Shown: positions 1 through 6,006 of the stretch, piece after piece | How positions within the stretch are numbered: position 1 is the first letter of the stretch | Layout: every line of letters begins with the position of its first letter | Position numbers and translations under genes: made by a program | Assembly: GCA_026388755.1 (NCBI GenBank) | Contig: JAPLJE010000111.1 | Location: forward strand, 1 to 6,147 | Direction: 5' to 3' | Length of the DNA stretch: 6,147 nucleotides | Source: Deltaproteobacteria bacterium | GTDB lineage: Bacteria > Desulfobacterota > Desulfobacteria > Desulfobacterales > Desulfatirhabdiaceae | Notes under the pieces: generated by a model | The model's database searches: none | What the model was told of the DNA's origin: nothing | Seen by the model: the letters and a program-made list of their open reading frames with translations, nothing else

Positions 1-2158
1 CTACCCCTTCAATGCCCGTCCCCACCAGCGGTGCCTGGCTGACTAAAAGCGGAACGGCTTGCCGCTGCATATTGGAACCCATCAGTGCGCGGTTGGCATC
101 ATCATTTTCCAGAAACGGAATCAGTGACGCAGAAACGCTGACCAGCTGGTTGGGTGAAACATCCATCAGCTCGATATTGTCGCGTTTGACCATCGTAAAT
201 TCACCGGCAACCCGAGAGTTGATTTCTGTCTCGGTAAAACTCCCGTTTTCGTCAACGGTCGCATTGGCCTGAGCAATGGCATGAGACTTTTCATCAAAGG
301 CGCTCAAAAACTGTACTTCACCGGTAACCGCGGCATTTGACACCACCCGGTATGGGGTTTCGATAAATCCATACTCATTCACCTGGGCATACGTGCTTAG
401 CGAGACGATCAGCCCAATATTGGGACCCTCGGGTGTTTCAATCGGGCAAATACGGCCATAATGAGAGGGATGAACATCGCGAACCTCGAATACGGCACGC
501 TCCCGGGTAAGCCCGCCAGGGCCCAGTGCACTGAGGCGACGTTTATGCGTTGTTTCAGAGAGCGGATTTGTTTGATCCATGAACTGACTGAGCTGACTGG
601 TTCCAAAAAATTCCTTGACCACGGCGGACACGGGTTTGGGATTCACCAAATCGTGCGGCATCAGGGCGTCAACCTCCTGAAGGCTCATTCTCTCCTTGAT
701 GGCCCGCTCCATACGAACCAGTCCGATTCGGTACTGGTTCTCCAGCAATTCGCCCACCGCCCGCACCCGGCGATTGCCGAGATGGTCAATATCATCCACA
801 ACTCCCTGAGTATCCCGCAGTCTGATAAGGGTTTTAGCAGTTAACAGAATGTCTTCTTTACGCAGAATCCGCAAGTCGATATTGCTGTCTATTCCCAGGC
901 TCTGATTGATTTTAAGTCTGCCCACACCGGAAAGATCATAAAAGGCGGATTTAAAAAAGAGGTGATCCACAAAATCCTGGGCAACTTCGGGCGTTGCAGG
1001 GTTTCCCGGCCTGAGCCGGCGATAGATTTCAAGAAGGGCTTCTTTTTTAGACTGCACCTTGTCCAGAATCAGCGTCTTTCGTATCGAATCGCTGATGGTT
1101 GTTCCATCGATGAACAGGATTTCAAACTCCGTAATACCTGCTTTATTTAATCGATTCAGCAAGTCCTCGCTGACAATTTCATTGGACTTTGCAACCACCT
1201 CGCGGGTAACCGGATGCAGAATGGAAGAGGCGACAATTTTGTCATGAAGCTCTTCAAGAGTAATCGGAATGGCATCCAGCTTATCGGCTTTCATCCGCTT
1301 CAGTATCCGCTGGGTAAAGACCCTTCCTTTTTTGACAACGACTTCTCCGGTCTTTGGGTCGATCACATCCTGACTTGCCCGATGACCTTTCAAAAACTCT
1401 TCGTTAAATGCTTTAAAATAGCGATTGACCGAAAGATCTCTTGTCACAATGACTTTTTCAGATTCATAAAAATATGACAAAAGGTCTTCAGGGGTATAGC
1501 CGAAGGCCTTGAAAAGCAATGTAACCGGAAATTTTCTGCGACGGTCAATCCGGATATAAACGATATCCTTGGGGTCAATTTCCATATCAATCCAGGAACC
1601 CCGAACCGGAATAATCCGTGAGGTGTAAATCACCTTGCCGCTGGTATGGGTTTTTCCTTTGTCGTGGTCGAAAAATACGCCGGAAGACCGATGCAGCTGG
1701 CTGACCACAACCCTCTCGGTACCATTGATGATAAAAGTCCCTTTTTCCGTCATCAAAGGAATGGTTCCGAAATAAATTTCCTGTTCCTTGATATCCCGGA
1801 TATTGGATGAACCGGTATCCTTATCCGTATCGTAAACAACCAGGCGGACCGTAATTCTCACAGGGATTTCATAACTCATACCCCGGTGAATGCATTCTTC
1901 AACGCCGTGTTTGATCTCTGCAAAACGATAATCAACGAACTCAAGAGAGGCACTCCCCGTAAAGTCCTTAATCGGAAATACCGAATTGAAAACTGTCTGC
2001 AACCCGACATCTTTGCGTTTGTCTGCCGGGACATCCATTTGCAAAAATCGCCTGAAAGACTCCCGTTGCATACCAATAAGATCGGGAATTTCAACGATTT
2101 TACTAATCTTGCCAAAGTTTTTTCTGATACGCTTCGATGCCAAAGGCCGTTCCGTCAT
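1..2158 (-). CDS. rpoB: RNA polymerase beta subunit (N-terminal half, runs off left edge)
   Basis: This is the beta subunit of DNA-dependent RNA polymerase, which forms much of the catalytic cleft with beta'. Only the first 719 codons are in the window, roughly half of the usual length of about 1350; the frame stays open to the edge. The start is ATG preceded by GGAG five bases upstream (2164-2167). Family landmarks appear in order: RIRKNFGK near the N-terminus, [16 protein letters not shown] and [19 protein letters not shown] around residues 125-160, [17 protein letters not shown] near 470, the rifampicin pocket around residues 518-550 ([19 protein letters not shown], then [19 protein letters not shown]), and [13 protein letters not shown] near 572-584. 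Residues equivalent to E. coli D516, H526 and S531 (here 528, 538, 543) are wild type, so no classic resistance change is seen. One oddity is Val556, where the E. coli and Thermus sequences I recall have Gly (E. coli 544). rpoB follows rplL after a 101-nt gap holding a hairpin. Confidence 0.98.
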   Translation of the reverse strand, partial: MTERPLASKRIRKNFGKISKIVEIPDLIGMQRESFRRFLQMDVPADKRKDVGLQTVFNSVFPIKDFTGSASLEFVDYRFAEIKHGVEECIHRGMSYEIPVRITVRLVVYDTDKDTGSSNIRDIKEQEIYFGTIPLMTEKGTFIINGTERVVVSQLHRSSGVFFDHDKGKTHTSGKVIYTSRIIPVRGSWIDMEIDPKDIVYIRIDRRRKFPVTLLFKAFGYTPEDLLSYFYESEKVIVTRDLSVNRYFKAFNEEFLKGHRASQDVIDPKTGEVVVKKGRVFTQRILKRMKADKLDAIPITLEELHDKIVASSILHPVTREVVAKSNEIVSEDLLNRLNKAGITEFEILFIDGTTISDSIRKTLILDKVQSKKEALLEIYRRLRPGNPATPEVAQDFVDHLFFKSAFYDLSGVGRLKINQSLGIDSNIDLRILRKEDILLTAKTLIRLRDTQGVVDDIDHLGNRRVRAVGELLENQYRIGLVRMERAIKERMSLQEVDALMPHDLVNPKPVSAVVKEFFGTSQLSQFMDQTNPLSETTHKRRLSALGPGGLTRERAVFEVRDVHPSHYGRICPIETPEGPNIGLIVSLSTYAQVNEYGFIETPYRVVSNAAVTGEVQFLSAFDEKSHAIAQANATVDENGSFTETEINSRVAGEFTMVKRDNIELMDVSPNQLVSVSASLIPFLENDDANRALMGSNMQRQAVPLLVSQAPLVGTGIEGV

Positions 2159-2182
2159 GGCAGCTCCAAATTAAAGGTTTCG

Positions 2183-2230
2183 AAAAAGCGGAAATGGGAT
2201 TTAAGGCCTGAGTCCTTTCATCCCATCTCC
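2183..2230 (-). terminator. Attenuator-like hairpin between rplL and rpoB
   Basis: In the transcript, an 11-position stem (2220-2230 with 2190-2200; GGAGATGGGAT against ATCCCATTTCC, one mismatch) encloses a 19-nt loop with a small inner AAGG/CCTT pairing. It is followed by GC and then UUUUU (2187-2183). A partial terminator in the rplL-rpoB gap is established in E. coli, where it lowers polymerase subunit output relative to ribosomal proteins. The position fits that role here. The stem is only moderately GC-rich and the U run is short, so strong termination is unlikely. An RNA processing site is the alternative. Confidence 0.4.
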
Positions 2231-2259
2231 GTTTGTAATCCCTGATAACTTGCCTTATG

Positions 2260-2597
2260 CTATTTTATTTCAACCTGGCCGCCAGCTTCTTCGATTACGG
2301 CTTTGATTTTTTCAGCCTCGTCCTTGGAAACCCCTTCTTTGATGGGTTTTGGCACCCCATCAACCAAATCCTTGGCCTCTTTCAATCCCAGACCGGTTAA
2401 CGCTCTGACTTCTTTGATGACTTGGATTTTTTTATCTCCAAAGCCGGTAAGTATTGCCGTAAATTCGGTTTGTTCCTCAGCAGGCGCTGCCACAGCGGCG
2501 CTGGCAGCCGCAACCATCGCAACAGGGGCTGCCGCGGAAACCCCAAATTTTTCTTCCATTTCCTTAACCAGTTCTGAAAGATCCAGAACTCAGCCAT
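2260..2597 (-). CDS. rplL: Ribosomal protein L7/L12, 5' end disrupted by a frameshifting deletion
   Basis: L7/L12 is the multicopy stalk protein of the large ribosomal subunit that recruits translation GTPases such as EF-Tu and EF-G. A good ribosome binding site (GGAGG, nine bases upstream) and the start ATG GCT GAG lie at 2597, but this frame gives an unrelated peptide and stops at 2397. The true L7/L12 frame is open only from 2589, right after an in-frame TGA, and reads [18 protein letters not shown], then the Ala-rich hinge and an intact C-terminal domain ([34 protein letters not shown], ending AGGQVEIK). By comparison with E. coli L7/L12, about 14 residues (some 40-46 nt, not a multiple of three) are missing from the N-terminal domain, which dimerises and binds L10. 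The first ATG in the correct frame (2559) would give a 99-residue protein lacking most of that domain and has no well-spaced ribosome binding site. I infer a sequencing or assembly error as most likely; a real lesion would be severe. Confidence 0.9.
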
Positions 2598-2636
2598 CGT
2601 TCGTATCCTCCAGTTTACACATCAACATCAAACAAC

Positions 2637-3167
2637 TTATTCTGTAATCGCCTGTTCTTTTTGATCTTTCAAGGCAGTCAATACATATAGGAATTTTTGG
2701 GGAATATTATTCAACGCTCGCACCATCGCGGTCGGTACACCAACCATGACAGACAGCAACTGTCCCAACAATACTTCGCGGGAAGGCAGCATCGAAAGAG
2801 CAAGAATAGCGTCTGCATTCAACACCTTGCCCTGCAGAACGCCTGCTTTGATAATAAACTTTTCATTTTCCTTTGCAAAAGCGCTTAAGACTTTTGCAGG
2901 AGCCACAGGGTCATCAAAGCTGTACGCAACCGCAGTGGCTTCTTTTAATTTATCTTTGATCAATGCAACCGTGTTGTTTTCTGAAGCACGTGCAAGCAAA
3001 GAGTTTTTAACGACGCGATATTCAACCTTGGCTTCTCTGAGCTGTCTGCGCAAAGAACTCATCGTTGCCACATCGAGACCATTAAAATTTGTCAGAATAA
3101 CGATCTTGGATCTTGCAAATTTCTCCTCAAGATCCTCAACGATCTGCTTTTTTTTCTCTAATTTCAC
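2637..3167 (-). CDS. rplJ: Ribosomal protein L10
   Basis: L10 anchors the L7/L12 stalk to 23S rRNA next to L11 and is the autoregulator of its own operon in well-studied bacteria. The protein begins MKLEKKKQIVEDLEEKFARSK, followed by LTNFNGLDVATMSSLRRQLR, EYRVVKNSLLARA and a C-terminal helix (PTAMVRALNNIPQKF) of the kind that binds L12 dimers. I chose the GTG at 3167, giving 176 residues, the usual family length. It has a near-perfect Shine-Dalgarno (GAAAGGAGGTG, 3178-3188) about ten bases upstream, and the family's KLEKKK opening starts there. An in-frame ATG at 3203 would add 12 residues of no family similarity and lacks a ribosome binding site. It is preceded by a long structured leader and followed 39 nt later by rplL. 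Confidence 0.97.
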   Translation of the reverse strand: MKLEKKKQIVEDLEEKFARSKIVILTNFNGLDVATMSSLRRQLREAKVEYRVVKNSLLARASENNTVALIKDKLKEATAVAYSFDDPVAPAKVLSAFAKENEKFIIKAGVLQGKVLNADAILALSMLPSREVLLGQLLSVMVGVPTAMVRALNNIPQKFLYVLTALKDQKEQAITE

Positions 3168-3177
3168 AGATTTATTA

Positions 3178-3212
3178 CACCTCCTTTCTTCAGCTGTTAT
3201 CATCCCGGAGGT
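3178..3212 (-). promoter_or_regulatory. rplJ Shine-Dalgarno with a complementary upstream masking segment
   Basis: The transcript has GAAAGGAGGTG (3188-3178) in front of the rplJ GTG. A segment 22 nt further upstream reads ACCUCC (3212-3207) and is exactly complementary to GGAGGU (3184-3179). The two can form a six-pair helix, with a possible further G-U pair, that would hide the ribosome binding site. The pairing is visible; that it controls L10 translation is inference, supported by the known translational autoregulation of rplJ. Confidence 0.5.
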
Positions 3213-3237
3213 AATTACGATTTGAGGTTTTATGGAC

Positions 3238-3280
3238 CGGATTGAAAAGACTAAACCATCTGTCCGCTATTTTCAATTCG
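3238..3280 (-). repeat. Inverted repeat (hairpin) downstream of the L10-leader core
   Basis: ATTGAAAA (transcript 3277-3270) pairs perfectly with TTTTCAAT (3248-3241), extended outward across one mismatch by CG/CG. The loop of about 21 nt may form a small GAC/GUC stem. No U tract follows, so it is not a terminator. Its place between the L10-binding fold and the rplJ start suggests it is part of the leader's regulatory fold or an RNA cleavage site. Confidence 0.45.
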
Positions 3281-3285
3281 TTAAA

Positions 3286-3350
3286 CCCATCTCGGTAGGC
3301 CAGCAATGCCGATTAAACACCAAATGTGTGCACCTACGGTCTTTGACAGG
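3286..3350 (-). promoter_or_regulatory. L10 leader RNA (binding site for the L10-L12 complex)
   Basis: In the transcript, CCUGUC (3350-3345) pairs with GAUGGG (3291-3286). An asymmetric internal loop follows (AAAGACC opposite CGA), then GUAGG (3337-3333) pairs with CCUAC (3299-3295). The apical part carries GUGCACAC and GUGUUUAAUCGG. The order helix, AAAGA/CGA kink-turn-like loop, helix, and the GUAGG...CCUACCGAGA wording match the L10 leader family as I remember it, and it sits just upstream of rplJ as expected. Binding of L10-L12 to this element represses translation of rplJ-rplL in characterised bacteria. The family assignment was not checked with a covariance model. Confidence 0.75.
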
Positions 3351-3357
3351 ATAATGA

Positions 3358-3390
3358 CTCGCACCGGATTTATGTTAAATCTTGTGCGAG
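3358..3390 (-). repeat. Strong hairpin at the 5' side of the L10 leader
   Basis: CTCGCAC (transcript 3390-3384) pairs perfectly with GTGCGAG (3364-3358). Inside, after a 2x2 internal loop, GATTTA (3381-3376) pairs with TAAATC (3372-3367) around a three-base loop. The total is 13 base pairs. The following bases (UCAUUAUCC) are not a U tract, so it is not an obvious terminator. An RNase III type processing site or an accessory stem of the L10 leader are both possible. Confidence 0.5.
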
Positions 3391-3504
3391 TTTGAAAAGA
3401 ACATGTCCGCTGTACAGAGGCAGACCCGTTCCCTTGCCAATCAAAATTGTGTTTCTCTGACCCGCGTTCATAATTTTGCGGAATTCCGTTTACGGCAGGA
3501 TCAA

Positions 3505-4209
3505 CTATCGGATCATATCCTTCAATGATGCAGTATCCACCTTGACGCCTGGCCCCATGGTTGTTGAAATAGCCAATCCCTTCAGATAGGTGCCCTTGCT
3601 TGTGGAAGGCTTTATGCGGATAATGGTTTCAAGAAAGGCCGTAACATTCTGGACAAGCTTTTCGACTCCGAAGGATACTTTTCCAACCGGAACATGAACA
3701 ATTCCAGCCTTCTCAACTCGAAAATCAATTTTTCCGGCCTTAAGCTCATTGACTGCTCTTGCCACATCAAAGGTCACGGTTCCTGTTTTGGCATTGGGCA
3801 TCAGCCCTCTGGGGCCTAATATTTTTCCGATTTTACCAACCGTGCCCATCATATCCGGAGTTGCCACAGCCTTATCGAAACCTGTCCAGCCTTCCTTAAT
3901 CTTTTCTATCAATTCGTCATTTCCGGCAAAATCCGCACCTGCCTCAAGCGCTTCTTTTTCCTTTTCGCCTTTGGCAAACACAAGAATCTTCACTTCCTTG
4001 CCCAACCCATTGGGCAAAACGACTGTTCCTCGAACCATTTGATCTGCATGTCTGGGATCGACACCCAGACGAACGGCCACATCAACCGTTTCATCAAATT
4101 TGACAAAAGATGATTCAAGAGCCACCTGGACTGCTTCGGCCAAGGCATGCCGTTTCGTTATGTCAATTTTCTTCTGTGATTCTAAGTATTTTTTCCCCCG
4201 CTTCGGCAT
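3505..4209 (-). CDS. rplA: Ribosomal protein L1
   Basis: L1 forms the mobile L1 stalk of the large subunit, binds 23S rRNA and helps release deacylated tRNA from the E site. In many bacteria it also represses the rplK-rplA mRNA. The 234-residue product has the normal family length. It opens [16 protein letters not shown] and carries [20 protein letters not shown] at 49-68. The family signature lies at about 126-146 ([20 protein letters not shown]) and the C-terminal end has [11 protein letters not shown]. The ATG has AAGGAG 11 bases upstream and lies 23 nt after the rplK stop, so the two are very probably co-translated from one message. The 337-nt leader of rplJ follows. Confidence 0.98.
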   Translation of the reverse strand: MPKRGKKYLESQKKIDITKRHALAEAVQVALESSFVKFDETVDVAVRLGVDPRHADQMVRGTVVLPNGLGKEVKILVFAKGEKEKEALEAGADFAGNDELIEKIKEGWTGFDKAVATPDMMGTVGKIGKILGPRGLMPNAKTGTVTFDVARAVNELKAGKIDFRVEKAGIVHVPVGKVSFGVEKLVQNVTAFLETIIRIKPSTSKGTYLKGLAISTTMGPGVKVDTASLKDMIR

Positions 4210-4232
4210 AATCCCTTTAACTCCTTTTTACT

Positions 4233-4655
4233 TTAGCCAACTTCAATCCCCATACTTCTGGCTGTACCCATGATAATTTTACATGCTGCATCCAGATCAT
4301 TCGCGTTTAAATCAACCATTTTCAGCCTGGCGATTTCTGTAATCTGATCCATTGTCAGTTTAGCGACCTTGTCACGTTTGGGGTCGCCAGCGCCTTTGGC
4401 AATTTTGGCTGCTTTCTTTAGTAGAACAGATGCAGGAGGCGTCTTTGTGATAAATGTGAAGGATCTGTCCTGGTACACCGTGATGACAGCCGGTATGATC
4501 ATGCCTTCGTCATTGGCGGTCCTGGCATTAAACGCCTTACAGAATTCCATAATATTGACCCCGTGCTGGCCCAATGCCGGACCGATTGGGGGTGAAGGAT
4601 TGGCTTTTCCAGCCGTAACCTGCAACTTGATCTGTGCAATCACCTTTTTGGCCAT
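4233..4655 (-). CDS. rplK: Ribosomal protein L11
   Basis: L11 binds the GTPase-associated region of 23S rRNA beside L10 and takes part in factor-dependent GTP hydrolysis and in the stringent response through RelA. The 140-residue product matches the usual length of about 141. The N-terminal domain holds [20 protein letters not shown] at 19-38, with the proline-rich stretch involved in thiopeptide action. [20 protein letters not shown] follows at 64-83, and the C-terminal rRNA-binding domain ends [11 protein letters not shown]. The ATG has AGGAG 12 bases upstream in the 21-nt gap after nusG. No deviation in key residues is seen. Confidence 0.98.
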   Translation of the reverse strand: MAKKVIAQIKLQVTAGKANPSPPIGPALGQHGVNIMEFCKAFNARTANDEGMIIPAVITVYQDRSFTFITKTPPASVLLKKAAKIAKGAGDPKRDKVAKLTMDQITEIARLKMVDLNANDLDAACKIIMGTARSMGIEVG

Positions 4656-4676
4656 TGTATTTCAATACTCCTGATA

Positions 4677-5207
4677 TTATAACTTGATGACTTGGACAAA
4701 TTCCAATTCAACCGGCGTTGCTCTCCCAAAAATACTTACCAGAACCCTGATTTTCCCTTTTTCCGGGTTAACTTCATCAACCGTTCCGTTAAAATTTGAA
4801 AAAGGCCCGTCTACGACGCGAATTTCATCGCCGGGTTCAAAATAGAATTTGGGTTTGGGTTTCTGTTTCCCAGCCTCCATACGGTTCAATATCTGGGCAG
4901 CTTCTTCATCTGAAAGCGGCGTTGGTTTTTCTTTTCCTCCCAGAAATCCCGTTACCTTTGCCGTATCATTGACAATATGCCACGTTTCATCGTCCAACTC
5001 CACTCTGACCAGAATATAGCCGGGATAAAATTTGCGGGAGGATTCCTTCCGTTTTCCTTTAACCAGTTCCACAACCTGTTCAGTTGGCACAAGCACTTCA
5101 CCGAATTTCTCCGGGTGTGGAGAAGTCGCTATGCGTTCATCCAATGCCAGCTTGACTTTGTTTTCAAATCCAGAATAAACATGGACTATATACCATTTAA
5201 GAGACAC
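4677..5207 (-). CDS. nusG: Transcription elongation/antitermination factor NusG
   Basis: NusG binds the RNA polymerase clamp during elongation, and through its KOW domain contacts partners such as Rho or ribosomal protein S10. The 176-residue protein has the NGN domain at about 4-112 ([39 protein letters not shown]) and the KOW domain at about 124-176 ([34 protein letters not shown]). The start is GTG at 5207, with AGGAG eight bases upstream; this Shine-Dalgarno overlaps the secE stop codon (TAGGAG), which suggests translational coupling. No ATG close by fits the family's N-terminus, which begins right at this GTG. Length and motifs are normal. Confidence 0.98.
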   Translation of the reverse strand: MSLKWYIVHVYSGFENKVKLALDERIATSPHPEKFGEVLVPTEQVVELVKGKRKESSRKFYPGYILVRVELDDETWHIVNDTAKVTGFLGGKEKPTPLSDEEAAQILNRMEAGKQKPKPKFYFEPGDEIRVVDGPFSNFNGTVDEVNPEKGKIRVLVSIFGRATPVELEFVQVIKL

Positions 5208-5218
5208 TTGCTTTTCTC

Positions 5219-5611
5219 CTAGCTCAGTACAGCTTTGATCAGGCTGGACAATCCAACATCCACGATGCCTAAAAAAAATGACACCAGCAGCACCAGCATG
5301 ATAACCACAATGGTAGAGCCCATTGCCTGTTTTCGGGAAGGCCAGGCAACTTTTTTTAATTCAACCTTGACTTCTCTGAGAAATTGCAGTGCCTGGTCAA
5401 CATATTTATTGTTGATTTTCAACATGGCACTGCCGGCAATAGATTTTTTTATGGGAGCGATTTTCTGCTGATTCTCTTTTACGATTCCGGCAGTTGATTG
5501 ATTTGTGAGGCTCAAACTGGCTGTTTCAGATTCGGATTCAGCGGATGCATTTTCATCACTCTTGTTTTTCTTTTTCAGGCCTGTTTCTTTTTTTTTGAGT
5601 AACCGTCCCAT
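5219..5611 (-). CDS. secE: Protein translocase subunit SecE with extended N-terminus
   Basis: SecE is the essential small membrane subunit of the SecYEG channel, clamping SecY. The conserved part is at the C-terminal end: an amphipathic segment FLREVKVELKKVAWPSRKQA (78-97) followed by one hydrophobic membrane helix (about 98-118, STIVVIMLVLLVSFFLGIV). The 130-residue length exceeds the single-helix minimal form of about 60. The extra N-terminal 70 residues are Lys-, Ser- and Glu-rich (MGRLLKKKETGLKKKNK, then NASAESESETASLS), look disordered and contain no membrane helix. The ATG has AGGAG four bases upstream, immediately after a U7 run. An intrinsic-terminator-like hairpin lies just before it, so expression may be attenuated. 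The gene is followed 11 nt later by nusG. Confidence 0.96.
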   Translation of the reverse strand: MGRLLKKKETGLKKKNKSDENASAESESETASLSLTNQSTAGIVKENQQKIAPIKKSIAGSAMLKINNKYVDQALQFLREVKVELKKVAWPSRKQAMGSTIVVIMLVLLVSFFLGIVDVGLSSLIKAVLS

Positions 5612-5620
5612 TGTTCTCCT

Positions 5621-5686
5621 AAAAAAAGTGAAAGCTCAAAGTGGACGCTGTCAGCCGGTATCCACCACTGACCTTCTTTGAGCTTT
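5621..5686 (-). terminator. Intrinsic terminator/attenuator upstream of secE
   Basis: In the transcript AAAGCTCAAAG (5686-5676) pairs perfectly over 11 bp with CTTTGAGCTTT (5641-5631), followed by CAC and UUUUUUU (5627-5621). The 34-nt loop can itself fold: GUCAG (5672-5668) with CUGAC (5654-5650), enclosing GGU/ACC. The U run directly abuts the AGGAG of secE, leaving no room for a promoter after it. It can terminate the tuf-rpmG-tRNA transcript or act as a readthrough-controlled attenuator for secE-nusG and the genes beyond. The structure is directly visible; the function is inferred. Confidence 0.7.
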
Positions 5687-5701
5687 ACTCATCAAATGAT
5701 G

Positions 5702-5777
5702 TGGCAGGCCAGGAGGGATTCGAACCCCCAGCACTCGGATTTGGAGTCCGACGCTCTACCGTTAGAGCTACTGGCCT
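5702..5777 (-). tRNA. tRNA-Trp (anticodon CCA)
   Basis: The 76-nt cloverleaf is complete. The acceptor stem is AGGCCAG/CUGGCCU, the D stem GCUC/GAGC and the anticodon stem UCGGA/UCCGA. The loop CUCCAAA gives anticodon CCA (5744-5742), and the T arm is GGGGG-UUCGAAU-CCCUC with one G-U pair. The discriminator is G and the 3' CCA is encoded (5704-5702). tRNA-Trp between rpmG and secE is a common bacterial arrangement. It is probably cut from a transcript that also carries rpmG, since no promoter is evident in the 63-nt gap. Confidence 0.97.
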
Positions 5778-5798
5778 GTTTAATCCTTTCACAAAGAT

Positions 5799-5828
5799 AA
5801 TCCATTGAAAATTGCCACTCAATGGATT
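5799..5828 (-). repeat. Perfect 10-bp hairpin between rpmG and tRNA-Trp
   Basis: AATCCATTGA (transcript 5828-5819) pairs perfectly with TCAATGGATT (5808-5799) around a ten-base loop. The bases that follow (AUCUUUGUG) are a poor U tract, so strong termination is unlikely. The hairpin may protect the 3' end of tuf-rpmG mRNA or mark a processing site for release of the tRNA. A longer outer pairing around it is described in the findings. Confidence 0.5.
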
Positions 5829-5840
5829 CCGAGACCACGG

Positions 5841-5990
5841 CTATTTGGTTTCTTTGTGTGAAATATGTTTTTTGCAGAACCGGCAGTATTTGCTGAATTC
5901 CAGCTTGTCCGGCGTTGTCCGCTTATTTTTGGTTGTGGTGTAGTTTCTTCTTTTGCATTCTGTACATGCAAGGGTAATAATCACTCTCAC
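5841..5990 (-). CDS. rpmG: Ribosomal protein L33
   Basis: L33 is a small protein of the large subunit located near the E site. The 49-residue product reads [20 protein letters not shown] at its start and ends [11 protein letters not shown], the full family length. Four cysteines (9, 12, 36, 39) in CxxC pairs show the zinc-binding form. The start is GTG at 5990, chosen because AAGGAG lies seven bases upstream (5998-6003) and the family's MRxIITL opening begins there; a second GTG two codons later is less well placed. It follows tuf by 16 nt and is likely co-transcribed with it. It is too short for many gene finders to report reliably. Confidence 0.96.
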   Translation of the reverse strand: MRVIITLACTECKRRNYTTTKNKRTTPDKLEFSKYCRFCKKHISHKETK

Positions 5991-6006
5991 GAGAAAGCTC
6001 CTTATG

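Larger units (their letters stand above)
3168..3504 (-). other. Long rplA-rplJ intergenic leader region
   Basis: This 337-nt gap is the only long stretch without a gene. In transcript order it holds a CGGAATTCCG palindrome (3479-3488), a weak CAAAATT/AATTTTG pairing, a strong hairpin (3358-3390), the L10-leader fold (3286-3350), an A/U-rich hairpin (3238-3280) and the rplJ ribosome binding site with its complementary segment. In E. coli this gap contains the rplJ promoter; here I see only weak matches to sigma-70 boxes and do not call one. A 33-codon ATG reading frame (3471 to 3370) has no ribosome binding site and looks like chance. Confidence 0.8.

Noticed and set aside
512..606. Rifampicin-resistance mutation in the rpoB pocket
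   Set aside because: Residues matching E. coli Q513, D516, H526, R529, S531 and L533 are all wild type.
2260..2559. Treating the 99-residue frame from ATG 2559 as a complete, naturally short L7/L12
   Set aside because: The family sequence continues upstream of that ATG ([10 protein letters not shown]), the ribosome binding site is too close to the ATG, and a proper start with good signal sits at 2597.
3165..3203. Upstream ATG at 3203 as the rplJ start
   Set aside because: It lacks a ribosome binding site and would add 12 residues not found in the family, while the GTG at 3167 has an excellent one.
2746..3225. Long plus-strand open frames opposite rplJ and other genes (also 1886-2245, 461-844, 3749-4042)
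   Set aside because: They lie antisense to well-recognised genes, have no family resemblance and are reverse-frame shadows.
3391..3450. Candidate sigma-70 promoters for rplJ, such as TTGGCA with TGTACA, or TTTTCA with CATAAA
   Set aside because: The -10 boxes match the consensus at only three or four of six positions; similar matches occur by chance, so no promoter is called.
3370..3471. A 33-codon ATG reading frame on the minus strand in the rplA-rplJ gap (MNAGQRNTILIGKG...), a possible leader peptide
   Set aside because: No Shine-Dalgarno precedes it, it resembles no family I know, it overlaps the strong hairpin, and a frame this short is expected by chance.
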